Source of the DNA: JAHEKO01 sp965212505 | Lineage (GTDB): Bacteria > Acidobacteriota > Thermoanaerobaculia > Multivoradales > JAHEKO01 | DNA length: 64,000 bases | Assembly (NCBI GenBank): GCA_965212505.1 | Contig: OZ243123.1 | Coordinates: 3,410,001-3,474,000, forward strand | Reading direction: 5' to 3' | Shown: in pieces, positions 7,910 to 17,283 of the stretch | Position numbering within the stretch: the first letter of the stretch is position 1 | Layout of the letters: every line of letters starts with the position of its first letter | Position numbers and translations under genes: made by a program | The notes under the pieces: generated by a model | Database searches by the model: none | Seen by the model: only the letters and a program-made list of their open reading frames with translations | What the model was told of the DNA's origin: nothing

Positions 7910-10900
7910 CTACTCGACCGCGACGCCCCGAGACAGTACCGATCTCTCGATCACCCGCATCGCCTTCAGGTAGTGATGACGCAGCAGTAGCCTCTCGGAC
8001 AGATCGGAGCTGCTGGGGTTCATCAATGGATGTTGGTCGAACCCGCCGATCTCGGAGCTGTAGAACTGCACACTGGACTCCGAGATCAGGGCGTGGGCAA
8101 AGCCATCGTGCCACTCGAGGGGATTCGACGAGAAGTGGCCCGCGGCTCCAGCATCCATCGCAGCGTACAGCGACTCGACTGAATCGAAGCGACTGATGTC
8201 GAAGTCGTTATCAGGGTCGGATTGAGTGTGCGGAACGTCCTCGAGACCGAAGACGTGTCCGAGCTGGTGCAGCGTGTTCCCCACGGCCACCTCCGTGTCG
8301 GTGTGAATCACCTCGAGCACAGACGGATAGGCCGCGGCAATCGACTGCGCCCGACGCGGGATCCAGAACTTGGGAAGCCTCTTCTCGAAGATACCGACGA
8401 CGACGTCGACCTCGCCGGGGTCCGCCCGCTCCGCCAGCTGACGGTCGATGCGGCGCTTCCACTCGAGCGTGTCCGCCAGTTGCAAGAAGAAGCCGGGGCC
8501 AAAGTCGGTTTCCAAGAATTGGCTTCCATGGTGTGCATCCACCGGGTCGCCGACTCGCACCTCCACATCTCGCAGAGGAAAGCGAGATCGGACATCGATC
8601 GTCAACTGGCCCGCGAGGTCTTGGAGATCGGAGGCGGGGATCTGCTCATCCGTCCAGGGAGCAAGAACCGGAACGAGCTCCACGATGAGCTTCGGCTCGT
8701 GCTTCCAAAGCGGCGCGCTGCAAAGGGTGCTGTAGTAGGGCCACCACTTGTCCGCCGGGGTGTTGCGGTCGACTACCAGGCTGACCGAGAGAAGGTCCGG
8801 GTGCTCCCGATCGGGCAGGAAACCGAGCCTGGCGGTGCTCCGAGCCTCCGGGGTCGGCGGCGGAGCGAGGTCGGGTCGAGGGAACGTATGCCCACCTCCG
8901 TTCTCGGGTAGCCCGGTCTCGGCGATCACGACCCACCCGGTATCGACCTTCTTTTTGAGCTGGACCTTCGCTGGCAACGCCTTCCACTGATCGTCCGGGT
9001 GAACGCGAGAATTCTCTTCCCAACTCGCGAGCACCTGAGCGACGGCGGGCTTCCCCGCGATGAGTGGCGCGTCGCGGGCTCCCTGCCACAGATGGCACGC
9101 CAGGTTCCGCTTCTTCCCCACCTTCGACGCGAAGTCGAGTCGAGTCCAGAAGTCTCTGAGGACATACCAGTCGTCGGACTCGAGCCTGTCCTCCTCGAGG
9201 TCTTCACTCTTCAGGTAGCCACTATTGAGCCCCCGCACTCCCTCCTCGCCGATCTTGATTCGCGCCTTGTACCGCACTCCTCCCCAGAGCTCCTCGACCG
9301 GAACGATGTAAGCGCTGTCGTCGTCACGGTGAATCCGGCTCTCCACCTCGACGAAGCGGCCGGAGCGATCGCGATAGCCGAGCTGGAGGGTCGTGTCGTC
9401 GAGAGTCTCGGGATCGAGTTTGGAGTCGAAGCTGACGGCGACGCGAGCGTGACGATCGTGGTGATGCAGCTCCTCATGCTGCGGGCCGTAGATACTGTCG
9501 ATCGCGAACTCGGCCTTCGGAGCGCACCCCTGGTATATGACCACACCATCGCGCGGCGCCGTCTCGAGATCGAGCACAAACTCCGCCTTGAGAGTCAGCT
9601 CTTTGCACATCCCACCCTTGTACGGACGGCCCTTGGTGCACGACAGCGAATCGTAGGTTGCGCCACCCTCCATGACCACGTCGAGGATCCCAACGACGCG
9701 CTCGGGCGGCAGGAACTTGATCTGCACCGTCCCCTCGACCCCTCTATAGCCCTCCTCCTTGTCGCCAACCAGCGGTGAAATCTCAACCGGAGTGCTGTTC
9801 TCCAGCTGTGATTCCCGGTCGCCAACCTGAACGAACTCTGCACCCTGCCGGCGCAACTCGGTGTTGATCTCAGAGTCCGACACGTCCTCATCGAGGTCGC
9901 CTTGAGCACGGCGCCGGCCGACGAGAGCGCTCACCCTCTCGTTGAAGCCGCTCAGCGAGGACGCCTCGAGATACTCTGTCGCGTTCGGTTTCGCGGCCAA
10001 CTGGGCAATCGAGCCGGAGTACTGATAGCTGATCCCGTTCTTTGGTAGGCCTGGAACGTTGGCAATGAGCTGAACCATGACGAGTTGTTTAGGGTCCCAG
10101 GCGGTCATCATGAACCGGCACTGCCCCGACCCTGTCGACCCCAAGAAGATGCCAGCGAAGGGCCTGACTTCGCCGACGAGCCTCGCATTCGGGAGCCCGC
10201 CGTGAAACGAGCCCTCGAACCGAGTCCCAAGACCCTGCTCGGCCACTCGCTCGGTGAGATCCTCCAGGTCGCTGAAGTCCGGCCCGGCCTTGAGCTCGAT
10301 GGTTTTTGTCGCCCGAGTGCCGTCGTCTCCCTCCCAGGTCACCTGAACCTCGTGGAGACCTGGCGGGAACTGGCGCTGAATACGCCATAGGTCCGTGCCC
10401 TCCTGGGCAGGGAAGGGTGCGGCGAGCCCGCGCTGCAGGAAGTTCCAGGCTACGGTCAGTTCGTCTTGAGAGGGGTTGCTGATCCCTGCGGTCAACTCGT
10501 AGAGGGAGCGCGCCGGGTCGATCTCGATCGCGTTGATCGAGGGACTGTAGTAGTCACGGTCTACGACACTGACCGGTAGAACATCCGAGATCGTTCCTCC
10601 CGGGCTCCGCGCCTCGACGCGCAGTGAGTAGACGCCTAGTTTCATGTAGCGGTGAGTGATACTCGGCCGCGGGCCGGTCGAAATCCAGCCGGTGTCGTCG
10701 CCAAAGTTCCAGCGGAAATCAACCTCCGGCTCCCATGTCGAAGCGGCCTCTGAGGTCGGCCGGTAGCCCTCGAAACCGGTCTTTCGAGGCCGCTGGTCGA
10801 GCCGCACCACCCACTGCGCCTCGTTCCCCTCCTTGATCGTCGACTGGAGCTGGAATATCTCCAGATCCTCCCGCACGTCCGAGTCAGCGAGCACCCCGAG

Positions 10901-10966
10901 CGGTTGAGCCAAGAGCCCCGCAAGGCTCGCCAGAATCATCCACCGCTTCTTCGCGTTTCGGCTCAT
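7910..10966 (-). CDS. Large secreted protein with PKD-like domain and metzincin-like C-terminus lacking the catalytic Glu
   Basis: A 1018-residue protein. The ATG at 10966 follows AGGAGCC and gives a signal peptide ending near GVLADS. Residues about 65-130 look like a PKD domain (VDFRWNFGDD, then YMKLGVYSLRVEARSPGG). The middle holds Ig-like segments, one with VAVSFDSKLDPETLDDTTL as in SbsA/Big_5 domains. The C-terminus has HQLGHVFGLED at residues 900-910 and a Met-turn-like HPLMNP near 982. This is the metzincin layout HExxHxxGxxH/D, but the Glu is Gln. It may be an inactive binding protein or have altered activity. It is transcribed divergently from the SpoIIE gene. Confidence 0.6.
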   Translation of the reverse strand: MSRNAKKRWMILASLAGLLAQPLGVLADSDVREDLEIFQLQSTIKEGNEAQWVVRLDQRPRKTGFEGYRPTSEAASTWEPEVDFRWNFGDDTGWISTGPRPSITHRYMKLGVYSLRVEARSPGGTISDVLPVSVVDRDYYSPSINAIEIDPARSLYELTAGISNPSQDELTVAWNFLQRGLAAPFPAQEGTDLWRIQRQFPPGLHEVQVTWEGDDGTRATKTIELKAGPDFSDLEDLTERVAEQGLGTRFEGSFHGGLPNARLVGEVRPFAGIFLGSTGSGQCRFMMTAWDPKQLVMVQLIANVPGLPKNGISYQYSGSIAQLAAKPNATEYLEASSLSGFNERVSALVGRRRAQGDLDEDVSDSEINTELRRQGAEFVQVGDRESQLENSTPVEISPLVGDKEEGYRGVEGTVQIKFLPPERVVGILDVVMEGGATYDSLSCTKGRPYKGGMCKELTLKAEFVLDLETAPRDGVVIYQGCAPKAEFAIDSIYGPQHEELHHHDRHARVAVSFDSKLDPETLDDTTLQLGYRDRSGRFVEVESRIHRDDDSAYIVPVEELWGGVRYKARIKIGEEGVRGLNSGYLKSEDLEEDRLESDDWYVLRDFWTRLDFASKVGKKRNLACHLWQGARDAPLIAGKPAVAQVLASWEENSRVHPDDQWKALPAKVQLKKKVDTGWVVIAETGLPENGGGHTFPRPDLAPPPTPEARSTARLGFLPDREHPDLLSVSLVVDRNTPADKWWPYYSTLCSAPLWKHEPKLIVELVPVLAPWTDEQIPASDLQDLAGQLTIDVRSRFPLRDVEVRVGDPVDAHHGSQFLETDFGPGFFLQLADTLEWKRRIDRQLAERADPGEVDVVVGIFEKRLPKFWIPRRAQSIAAAYPSVLEVIHTDTEVAVGNTLHQLGHVFGLEDVPHTQSDPDNDFDISRFDSVESLYAAMDAGAAGHFSSNPLEWHDGFAHALISESSVQFYSSEIGGFDQHPLMNPSSSDLSERLLLRHHYLKAMRVIERSVLSRGVAVE

Positions 10967-11201
10967 CGTTAGGCTCCTCTGGGAGGCTCGAAGTGCGCTT
11001 CCATGGCGCGGCTCGTCCCCAGGCAATCTTGTCATCGCGCTTCGGGGCTTCAAGGAGAGTACGGATTCCAGGGCAGAACCCGCCAGTCTTTTTCTGCATC
11101 CCACCGGGTGCCGTACCGGACGCGGGTCATGACCCCGGGTCGAAGTAGACTCGCCCTCCCGCGAGGGCTTGGAGCCCGAGCGGATACTTGCCCGCTAGCC
11201 G

Positions 11202-12299
11202 ATGAACCTGGAATCGCTCCAACAGAGGATTGTTGCGGTCGAGACTGCACTAATCCTGCTGACGATCACATCGATCGCGATCGCCGACGCCGTTGCGGGT
11301 CCGCGGCTCTCGCTCGGGCCGCTCTATCTGATCCCGATCAGCTACAGCGCCCTCTCCCACAGGCTCCGGACGACTCTCGGTCTGGTGGTCGCATGTATCG
11401 CGCTTCGGCAGTGGTTCGGACCCCTCGGCGATACCGCCGATCCGTGGTTGTCGTTTTTCCAGGATCTGGCGATCGCGGGCGTCTTCCTGGTGATCGTCTT
11501 CTTCCTCCGTCGACTCGGAGCCGAACGTCGTCGGATCTTCGAGCTCGCCCGCAGCCAGCGAGACGAGTTGGCGAGCGAGGTCGAGATGGCCGCAGCCGTC
11601 CAGAAGCGCCTCATCTCGCTGAACGATCCACCCGCGAGCGGGCTCGACTTCGCTGCCAAGACCGAGCTACTGCGAGGAGTCGGTGGCGACTACTACGATT
11701 TCATTGAGCTCGGCAGCCGTCAGTGCGCTGTCGTCATCGCCGACATCTCAGGCAAGGGCATGCCGGCGGCTCTCCTGATGCCCGCGCTCCGTTTGGGCAT
11801 CCGCTCCTTGGTCGCCGGACGAGAGGGATTGTCCGAGCGACTTCGACGCCTCAACCAGGAGTTTTGCCGCACCACCGAGCCTCGGCACTACGGCACGCTT
11901 TTCTACGCCAGCATGAATCTCGACAGCGGGGCGGCGACCTACGTCAACGCCGGCCACGTGCCGCCGATCCTGGTTGAAGCCGACGGTAGCTGGAGATGTC
12001 TCGAGATCGGCGGCGCGCCCATCGGGCTGCTCGACGAGAGCCGCTACGAGAGTGAAGAGATTCACCTGGCGCCCGGCAGCACGCTGCTCCTCTACACCGA
12101 TGGCGTCACGGAGGCCGCGAACGACCTCGACGAAGAGCTGGGATTTGAGCGGCTCGTCGATCTGGTCGTGGCAAATCGCACCGCTTCCGCCGAGCGCATC
12201 GTCGCCGCGGTGCTTGATGGCGTATCCGAATTCCTCGACGGCCACCCCTCCGGAGACGACACCACGGTAATCGTCCTGAAAGCAGACCCGTCCGGCTAG
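11202..12299 (+). CDS. Membrane-bound SpoIIE/RsbU-type PP2C serine phosphatase
   Basis: A 365-residue protein. Residues 1-105 hold several hydrophobic segments (PLYLIPISYSALSHRLR resembles a MASE-like sensory membrane domain). A short coiled coil follows (ELARSQRDELASEVEMA). The SpoIIE phosphatase domain covers about 130-365: AAVQKRLI, GGDYYDFIEL with the metal-binding Asp, VVIADISGKGMPAALLM, LLLYTDGVTEA and DDTTVIVLK. Such enzymes dephosphorylate anti-sigma-antagonists of the STAS type; a candidate partner lies in this window at 39811-40149. No sensor ligand can be deduced. It stands alone, with a 235-nt intergenic region on its 5' side in which I see no clear element. Confidence 0.88.
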   Translation: MNLESLQQRIVAVETALILLTITSIAIADAVAGPRLSLGPLYLIPISYSALSHRLRTTLGLVVACIALRQWFGPLGDTADPWLSFFQDLAIAGVFLVIVFFLRRLGAERRRIFELARSQRDELASEVEMAAAVQKRLISLNDPPASGLDFAAKTELLRGVGGDYYDFIELGSRQCAVVIADISGKGMPAALLMPALRLGIRSLVAGREGLSERLRRLNQEFCRTTEPRHYGTLFYASMNLDSGAATYVNAGHVPPILVEADGSWRCLEIGGAPIGLLDESRYESEEIHLAPGSTLLLYTDGVTEAANDLDEELGFERLVDLVVANRTASAERIVAAVLDGVSEFLDGHPSGDDTTVIVLKADPSG

Positions 12300-12420
12300 C
12301 GTCGTGGGCAGTTCGTCGACCCACATCGCCTCGTCTAGTACACCACCGGGGGTCTCGACGTATACCTGGCGAGAGCCCTCAGTTCCTGAGCCTCCACTAC
12401 GAGATCAGAGGAGATCCACG

Positions 12421-12864
12421 ATGAGAACGACTGCGACCACTTTCGCCGCCCTGCTGCTCGTCAGCGTGACCCTTGCGGCGGCTGAGACCGCCGAGGACCG
12501 AGCAGGGGTCGAGCGCGCCGTCCTCGACTACGTCGAAGGGGTCTACGAGGTGAAGCCGGAGCTGATCGAGCGCAGCGTCCATCCGGATCTCCAGAAGTTC
12601 GGCTTCGCGCGGCGCGCCGCGCAAGACGAATGGCGCGTGATCCCGATGACCTACGACCAGTTGGTCGAGCTGGCGGGCAAGTACTTCAAGGAGAGCGGCG
12701 GCGCGCCCGCCGACGCTCCCAAGAAGGTCGAGATTCTCGACCTGCTCAACCAGACGGCGAGCGCCAAGCTCACCGCCGCCTGGGGTGTCGACTACTTCCA
12801 CCTCGCCAAGTATGCCGGCAAGTGGAAGATCGTGCACGTTCTCTGGCAGAGCCTCGACGAGTAG
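12421..12864 (+). CDS. Secreted NTF2-like (putative lumazine-binding family) protein
   Basis: A 147-residue protein with a Sec signal peptide (hydrophobic residues 7-19, cleavage near AAAE). The mature part has the NTF2-like fold pattern of the putative lumazine-binding family: an N-terminal helix DRAGVERAVLDYVEGVYE, a strand-rich centre and a terminal GKWKIVHVLWQ. The start is set by GAGGAGAT about 5 nt before the ATG at 12421. In this family the cavity often binds small ligands or serves as a scaffold; no catalytic residues can be assigned. There is no clear operon partner. Confidence 0.8.
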   Translation: MRTTATTFAALLLVSVTLAAAETAEDRAGVERAVLDYVEGVYEVKPELIERSVHPDLQKFGFARRAAQDEWRVIPMTYDQLVELAGKYFKESGGAPADAPKKVEILDLLNQTASAKLTAAWGVDYFHLAKYAGKWKIVHVLWQSLDE

Positions 12865-12914
12865 GGTCAGTCGGAGATGTACGAGTTGGTCGAACTGACT
12901 CGCCTGCTACCGCC

Positions 12915-12933
12915 CTCCGGCCTCGAGCCGGAG
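12915..12933. terminator. Hairpin between NTF2-like gene and methyltransferase gene
   Basis: CTCCGGC and GCCGGAG form a perfect 7-bp stem around a 5-nt loop. There is no T-run after it, so it is at best a weak or factor-assisted terminator of the upstream gene. Confidence 0.3.
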
Positions 12934-12968
12934 CTCGGTTATACCCCTAGGTCGCTAGGGCAAGCGAG

Positions 12969-13655
12969 ATGACCCACGAGAGCACCTCGAAGTGGGAACA
13001 GTCTGAGACGGTGTCGAGTTTCGCGAACCGCGAGGCCGACCGCCGCATGTTGGAGCTGATCGACCGCGTTCGCGACCCGACCACCACCACGGTGCTCGAT
13101 CTCGGATGCGCAGGCGGCCGCAACACCGTGGTGCTGGCCGAGCGCGGCTTCGACGTACAGGCGCGCGACGCCTCGCGCGCGATGGTCGCTCACACCCGCG
13201 ATCGAGTGGCGGCACTCGTCGGCGAGGCAGAGGCCGAGCGACGGATCCGGCTTGGGCGGATGGACGATCTCGGCGAGTTCGAGACCCGCAGCTTTCAGCT
13301 CATGCTCGCGCTCGGCGTATATCACTGCGCTTCGAGCTCCGAGGAGTGGCATCGAGCTCTGTCGGAGAGCGCGCGGGTCCTGGCGGAAAGCGGGCACCTC
13401 CTGGTCTCGCTCTTCGACCCCGAGACCGATCTGCACGGCACGGGCATCCGGCGCCTTCCCGGCGAAGAGCACTTGTACGAGGGCTTCTCTTCCGGGCCGT
13501 GCTTTCTAGTCGACGCACCAACTCTCGACGACGAGATGGCGAAGCACGGCCTCACACCCGCGGTGCCCAGCACGACCGTGCGTGTGCCCTTGGAGAAGGG
13601 GCGGCGGGTGGTGGTCAACGCGCTCTACGGCAAGCCGTTTCACCCCGTCGACTAG
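12969..13655 (+). CDS. Class I SAM-dependent methyltransferase
   Basis: A 228-residue protein with the Rossmann methyltransferase pattern. Motif I is TTVLDLGCAGGRNTVVLAER, the acidic end of strand 2 is FDVQARDASRAM, and motif IV is QLMLALGVYHC. Later parts read LSESARVLAESGHLLVSLFD, as in methyltransferase_11/25 families. The substrate is not evident. The gene lies in a run of same-strand small genes (12.4-15.8 kb) but with gaps of 60-100 nt on each side, so co-transcription is uncertain. Confidence 0.85.
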   Translation: MTHESTSKWEQSETVSSFANREADRRMLELIDRVRDPTTTTVLDLGCAGGRNTVVLAERGFDVQARDASRAMVAHTRDRVAALVGEAEAERRIRLGRMDDLGEFETRSFQLMLALGVYHCASSSEEWHRALSESARVLAESGHLLVSLFDPETDLHGTGIRRLPGEEHLYEGFSSGPCFLVDAPTLDDEMAKHGLTPAVPSTTVRVPLEKGRRVVVNALYGKPFHPVD

Positions 13656-13718
13656 ACTCGACGGCATCCACGAGCAGGGCGGCTGGGCATCGCCCGGCCC
13701 GTCACACAAAGGAGAGTC

Positions 13719-14312
13719 ATGCCATCGAATCTCACCCGAGTCCTCGTGTGTGCCGTTGCGACCGCAACCGTCTGGGGAGCCCCCGGACGCGCCGACTCCG
13801 AACAGACCGAGGGCCACGAGCCGATCGTCCTAGATAGCGGCGAAGGAGAGGCCATCGCCTTCCCACTTCATCCGACGCTTCGTCTCGCCGACGCCGACAC
13901 CAACCTCGCCGGCATGAGCTTCTTCGAGATCCGCATCGCCGCCGGAGCGCCGGGAGCGCCGCCCCACACTCACTCGCACGAGGACGAGTTCTTCTACGTT
14001 CGGGAAGGCACGGTCACGTTCCTGACCGGTGTGGAGCACAACACCATCGGCGCCGGGGGTTTCGTACTCTTGCCGCGTAACGGCCTTCACGCGGTTTGGA
14101 ACGCGAGCGACGAAGAAGCGATCCTCCTGGTCGGAACGTCCAAGGGGAAGTTCGGCGACTTCTTCGACGCGGTCGCGATGGAGGTGCGCAAGGCAAACGC
14201 GGGGAGCCCTCAGGAGGTGGGTGCAATCGTCGGCCGCCTGGGAGCGGAGCGGGGGATCGTGATCGACATGAGCAAAGTCCCTGACGAGGTCAAAGAGCTC
14301 TACGGGCTCTAG
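13719..14312 (+). CDS. Secreted cupin-domain protein
   Basis: A 197-residue protein with a strong ribosome site (AAAGGAG) and a signal peptide ending near GRADS. The cupin barrel shows both motifs: PHTHSHEDEFFYVREGTVTF (metal-binding His/His/Glu) and, at its other end, LLPRNGLHAVWNASDEEA with the distal His. This arrangement normally binds Fe, Mn or Zn. A helical tail follows (residues 150-197). Secreted cupins of this type often act on small aromatic or sugar compounds, but the substrate here is unknown. The DUF1801 gene starts 11 nt downstream, so the two may be co-transcribed. Confidence 0.85.
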   Translation: MPSNLTRVLVCAVATATVWGAPGRADSEQTEGHEPIVLDSGEGEAIAFPLHPTLRLADADTNLAGMSFFEIRIAAGAPGAPPHTHSHEDEFFYVREGTVTFLTGVEHNTIGAGGFVLLPRNGLHAVWNASDEEAILLVGTSKGKFGDFFDAVAMEVRKANAGSPQEVGAIVGRLGAERGIVIDMSKVPDEVKELYGL

Positions 14313-14323
14313 AGGCCGAGCCC

Positions 14324-14746
14324 ATGCCCGACGAACTCGAGAGCCCCAGGCTCCTCACTGGCGGCAACCCGCAGATCGCCAAGGCCGACGGCGACGCGCC
14401 GGTCCAGAAGTACATCGCGGCCATGCCCGGCTGGAAGTCGAAGATCGGGAGGCGAATCGACGCCCTCGTCGAGCGGGTGGTCCCCGAGGTTCGGAAAGCG
14501 GTGCGGTGGAACTCGCCCTTCTACGGCATCGACGGTCGCGGCTGGTTCCTCAGCTTCTACTGCTTCACTCGATACGTGAAGCTGACCTTCCATCGAGGGG
14601 CTGACCTGAAGCCACCCCCGTCAGGCGAGTCGAAGCACGAACAGGTCCGCTACTTCAGCATCCACGAGGACGATGTGCTCGACGAGGCACAGCTCGAAGA
14701 GTGGATCCGGCAGGCCGCCGAGCTACCCGGCGAAGAGCTGTTCTAG
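14324..14746 (+). CDS. DUF1801 (YdhG-like) domain protein
   Basis: A 140-residue cytoplasmic protein of the DUF1801 family. The family pattern is seen in KYIAAMPGWKSKIGRRIDAL, VPEVRKAVRWNSPFYGID and RYVKLTFHRGADLKPPPSG, with a C-terminal acidic helix. The structure of relatives is a frataxin-like small fold; function is not established. A GAGG lies before the ATG. It follows the cupin gene by 11 nt and precedes the MBL-fold gene by 21 nt, which suggests one transcript. Confidence 0.85.
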   Translation: MPDELESPRLLTGGNPQIAKADGDAPVQKYIAAMPGWKSKIGRRIDALVERVVPEVRKAVRWNSPFYGIDGRGWFLSFYCFTRYVKLTFHRGADLKPPPSGESKHEQVRYFSIHEDDVLDEAQLEEWIRQAAELPGEELF

Positions 14747-14767
14747 CGCGGCCGCTATGCTCCCAAC

Positions 14768-15796
14768 ATGAAGGTCAGGAAGACGCTCACCGAGGTGGCT
14801 GCGGGCGTCCTCGCCTACACGCAGCTCCCCGGCTCGTGGGGCTACAGCAACTCGGGCCTGATCGTAGACGGGGACCAGTGCCTCCTGGTCGACACCCTGT
14901 TCGACAAGAAGCTGACGCTCGAGATGCTGGCGACCATGCGCCACGCCTCGGCGGCTGCGCAGCAGATCGGGACGGTTGTCAACACCCACGGCAACGGCGA
15001 CCACTGCTACGGCAATTCGGTGATGACCGGCTCGCGCATCGTCGGGAGTAGGGGCTGTGTCGAGGATTTGAGAGCGGCGCCTCCACAGCGCAACGCTCTC
15101 CTGCTGCGCGCCTCGAGGCTCATGTCGTCGCTCGGCGGCGCGGGCCGCATGATCGGCCGAGTCTCCGGCGCAGTGGGGCTTCACAACGTCGCCTGGCTGG
15201 CCGAGACCGCGCCCTTCGCGCTGCCCCTCTTCGAAGAGTTCGACTTTCGCGACAACGAGTCGGTACTGCCCGATCAGACGTTCGAGGGACGGCTCACCCT
15301 CGAGGTGGGCGACAGGCGGGTCGAGCTCTGGGAGGTCGGCCCCGCGCACACGCTCGGCGACACGGTCGTCCACGTCCCCGACGAGCGGGTGCTCTTCACC
15401 GGCGACATCCTGTTCAAAGACGCCCATCCGGTCATCTGGCAAGGCCCGGTCTCGAACTGGATTCGCGCCTGTCGCGAGTTGCTGGAGCTGCCGGTCGACG
15501 TCGTCATCCCTGGGCACGGCCCCATCACGGACCTCTCTGGACTGCAAGAGACCGTCGAATATCTCGAATGGCTAACTGTCGAGGCACGCGGCCGACACGA
15601 CGCCGGACTCTCGGTCGACGAGGCCGTGCGCGAGATCGAGCTCGAGGCCTATCGCGATTGGCTCGACCCGGAGCGCATCTTCGTCAACGTGCACACGCTC
15701 TACCGCGACTTCGAGGGCGACACCAGGGCTCCGGAGATCCTCGAGATGTTCGCCGGGATGGCACGACTCGACCGCCACTGGACACGGGCCACCTAG
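14768..15796 (+). CDS. MBL-fold metallohydrolase
   Basis: A 342-residue metallo-beta-lactamase-fold enzyme. The first metal motif is NTHGNGDHCYGN (HxNxDH, a variant of HxHxDH), later ligands are GPAHTLGDTVV, LFTGDILF and VIPGHGPI. There is no signal peptide, so it acts in the cytoplasm. A C-terminal helical extension (residues 260-342) carries the segment AYRDWLDPERIFVNVHTLYR, seen in the SoxH/quinoprotein-relay-like MBL branch. The substrate is unknown. No good Shine-Dalgarno is seen before the ATG; it is probably translated from the DUF1801 transcript. Confidence 0.85.
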   Translation: MKVRKTLTEVAAGVLAYTQLPGSWGYSNSGLIVDGDQCLLVDTLFDKKLTLEMLATMRHASAAAQQIGTVVNTHGNGDHCYGNSVMTGSRIVGSRGCVEDLRAAPPQRNALLLRASRLMSSLGGAGRMIGRVSGAVGLHNVAWLAETAPFALPLFEEFDFRDNESVLPDQTFEGRLTLEVGDRRVELWEVGPAHTLGDTVVHVPDERVLFTGDILFKDAHPVIWQGPVSNWIRACRELLELPVDVVIPGHGPITDLSGLQETVEYLEWLTVEARGRHDAGLSVDEAVREIELEAYRDWLDPERIFVNVHTLYRDFEGDTRAPEILEMFAGMARLDRHWTRAT

Positions 15797-15833
15797 GGTC
15801 GAGGCCGACCTCAAAAGGGGCACGCACTCGGCA

Positions 15834-17162
15834 CTAGCGGCTGAGCACGATCTCGTCGTCGTCTTCGCTGAGATCCGGCGGTCCGATCTGCCCTTCGGCT
15901 GTCGCCACCACGCTCGCCACCGTCGCATCTCCCGTCACGTTGATCACGGTCCGCAGCATGTCGAGCAGGCGATCGACGCCGAGGATCAGCGCGATGCCGG
16001 CGCTCGGAACACCGATCGACTCGAGAATGATGACCAACATGATGATGCCGGCACCCGGTACAGCCGGTGTGCCGATCGACGCCATTACCGCAGTCAAGAC
16101 GATCGTGATCTGCGCGGCGAGCCCGACCTCCATGCCGAGACTTTGCGCGATGAACACGGCGGCGACCGCCTGGTAGAGCGCGGTACCGTCCATGTTGATG
16201 GTGGCGCCCAGCGGTAGGACAAACGACGAGACCTCCTCGTTGACACCGAGCTTCTCCTCGACCCGTTCCATCGTGAGCGGCAGAGTGGCGCCGCTCGAGC
16301 TGGTCGAGAAGGCGACCAGCTGGGCCGGGGCGATGCCCTGGTAGAAGGTCTTGAACCCCAGCGGCGTCCAGAACTTGAGCAGGGTGCCGTAGGTGATGAG
16401 GAGGTGAAGGCCGAGGCCACCGACCACGGTGAGCATGTAGAGGCCGAGGGCTCCGAGTAGTTGCGTGATCTGGCTCGGATCGTCGCCGGCGACCGAGGTG
16501 ATGGTGCCGGCAATCAAGGCGAAGACACCGATCGGCGCCATCTTCATGATCAGGTCGACAAGCCGGATGACCACCTGACTCAGACTGTCGAAGACATCGA
16601 TCAGCGGTTTGGCTCGTTCGGGTGGCAGTTGGATCAGACCGATGCCGAGCAAGATCGAGATGATCACCACCTGGAGCATGTTGCGGTTGTTCGAGGCCGA
16701 AGCGAAGAAGTTGTCGGGCACCAGCTCGACGAACATGTCGAGCGGCCCGCGCTCGCGAGTCACCTCGGCGGCGGAATCGCGGCGCTCCACCTCTTCCGAG
16801 TAGGTCGACTGCAGGTCGGCGCGCACCGCGTCCGGCACCTGGTCTCCGGGCCGGATCAGATTGACAGCGAGCAGGCCGATGGTCACCGCGACCGCGGTCG
16901 TGCCGACATAGATGGCGATCGTGCGGCCGCCGATTCGCGACAGTTTGCGAATGTCACTCAGCGAGGCGACGCCGGTGACCAACGAACCGAGCACGAGCGG
17001 CACGCCGATGAGCTTCAGGGCGTTCAAGAAGATCTTCCCGAACGGCGCAATCCAGTCCGAGGTGAAGTCGCCCCAGCCGAGAGCCGCCGCTACGACCCCG
17101 TAGCCGACGCCCAGTATGAGCCCGAGCAGGATGCGCCAATGGAGCTTCTTGTGCCACGCCAT
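15834..17162 (-). CDS. Dicarboxylate/amino acid:cation symporter (DAACS/SDF family)
   Basis: A 442-residue secondary transporter with eight or more hydrophobic segments. Family signatures are AFSTSSSGATLPLTMERVEE (hairpin HP1 with the Ser-rich motif), FVLPLGATINMDGTALYQAV (TM7, NMDGT sodium/substrate site) and IGTPAVPGAGIIML (HP2). These identify a glutamate/aspartate or C4-dicarboxylate carrier coupled to Na+ or H+. A periplasmic insertion rich in charged residues lies at about 115-150. GGAGGA precedes the ATG. The gene is convergent with the MBL gene and divergent from the S10 peptidase gene. Confidence 0.93.
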   Translation of the reverse strand: MAWHKKLHWRILLGLILGVGYGVVAAALGWGDFTSDWIAPFGKIFLNALKLIGVPLVLGSLVTGVASLSDIRKLSRIGGRTIAIYVGTTAVAVTIGLLAVNLIRPGDQVPDAVRADLQSTYSEEVERRDSAAEVTRERGPLDMFVELVPDNFFASASNNRNMLQVVIISILLGIGLIQLPPERAKPLIDVFDSLSQVVIRLVDLIMKMAPIGVFALIAGTITSVAGDDPSQITQLLGALGLYMLTVVGGLGLHLLITYGTLLKFWTPLGFKTFYQGIAPAQLVAFSTSSSGATLPLTMERVEEKLGVNEEVSSFVLPLGATINMDGTALYQAVAAVFIAQSLGMEVGLAAQITIVLTAVMASIGTPAVPGAGIIMLVIILESIGVPSAGIALILGVDRLLDMLRTVINVTGDATVASVVATAEGQIGPPDLSEDDDEIVLSR

Positions 17163-17283
17163 AGAAAAATCCTCCGGAGGTGGAAGCCGTCAAGGTAGCA
17201 GAAACGAACAGCTAGCGCGGCCGTGCTAGCCTGCGGCGGCCCGGTTCGGGCACCCCAAAGAGAGCCAGACTGGAGGAGGTTCC

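Noticed and set aside
15797..15810. Short inverted repeat GGTCG/CGACC between the convergent MBL and symporter genes
   Set aside because: A 5-bp stem without T-run is expected by chance in GC-rich DNA.
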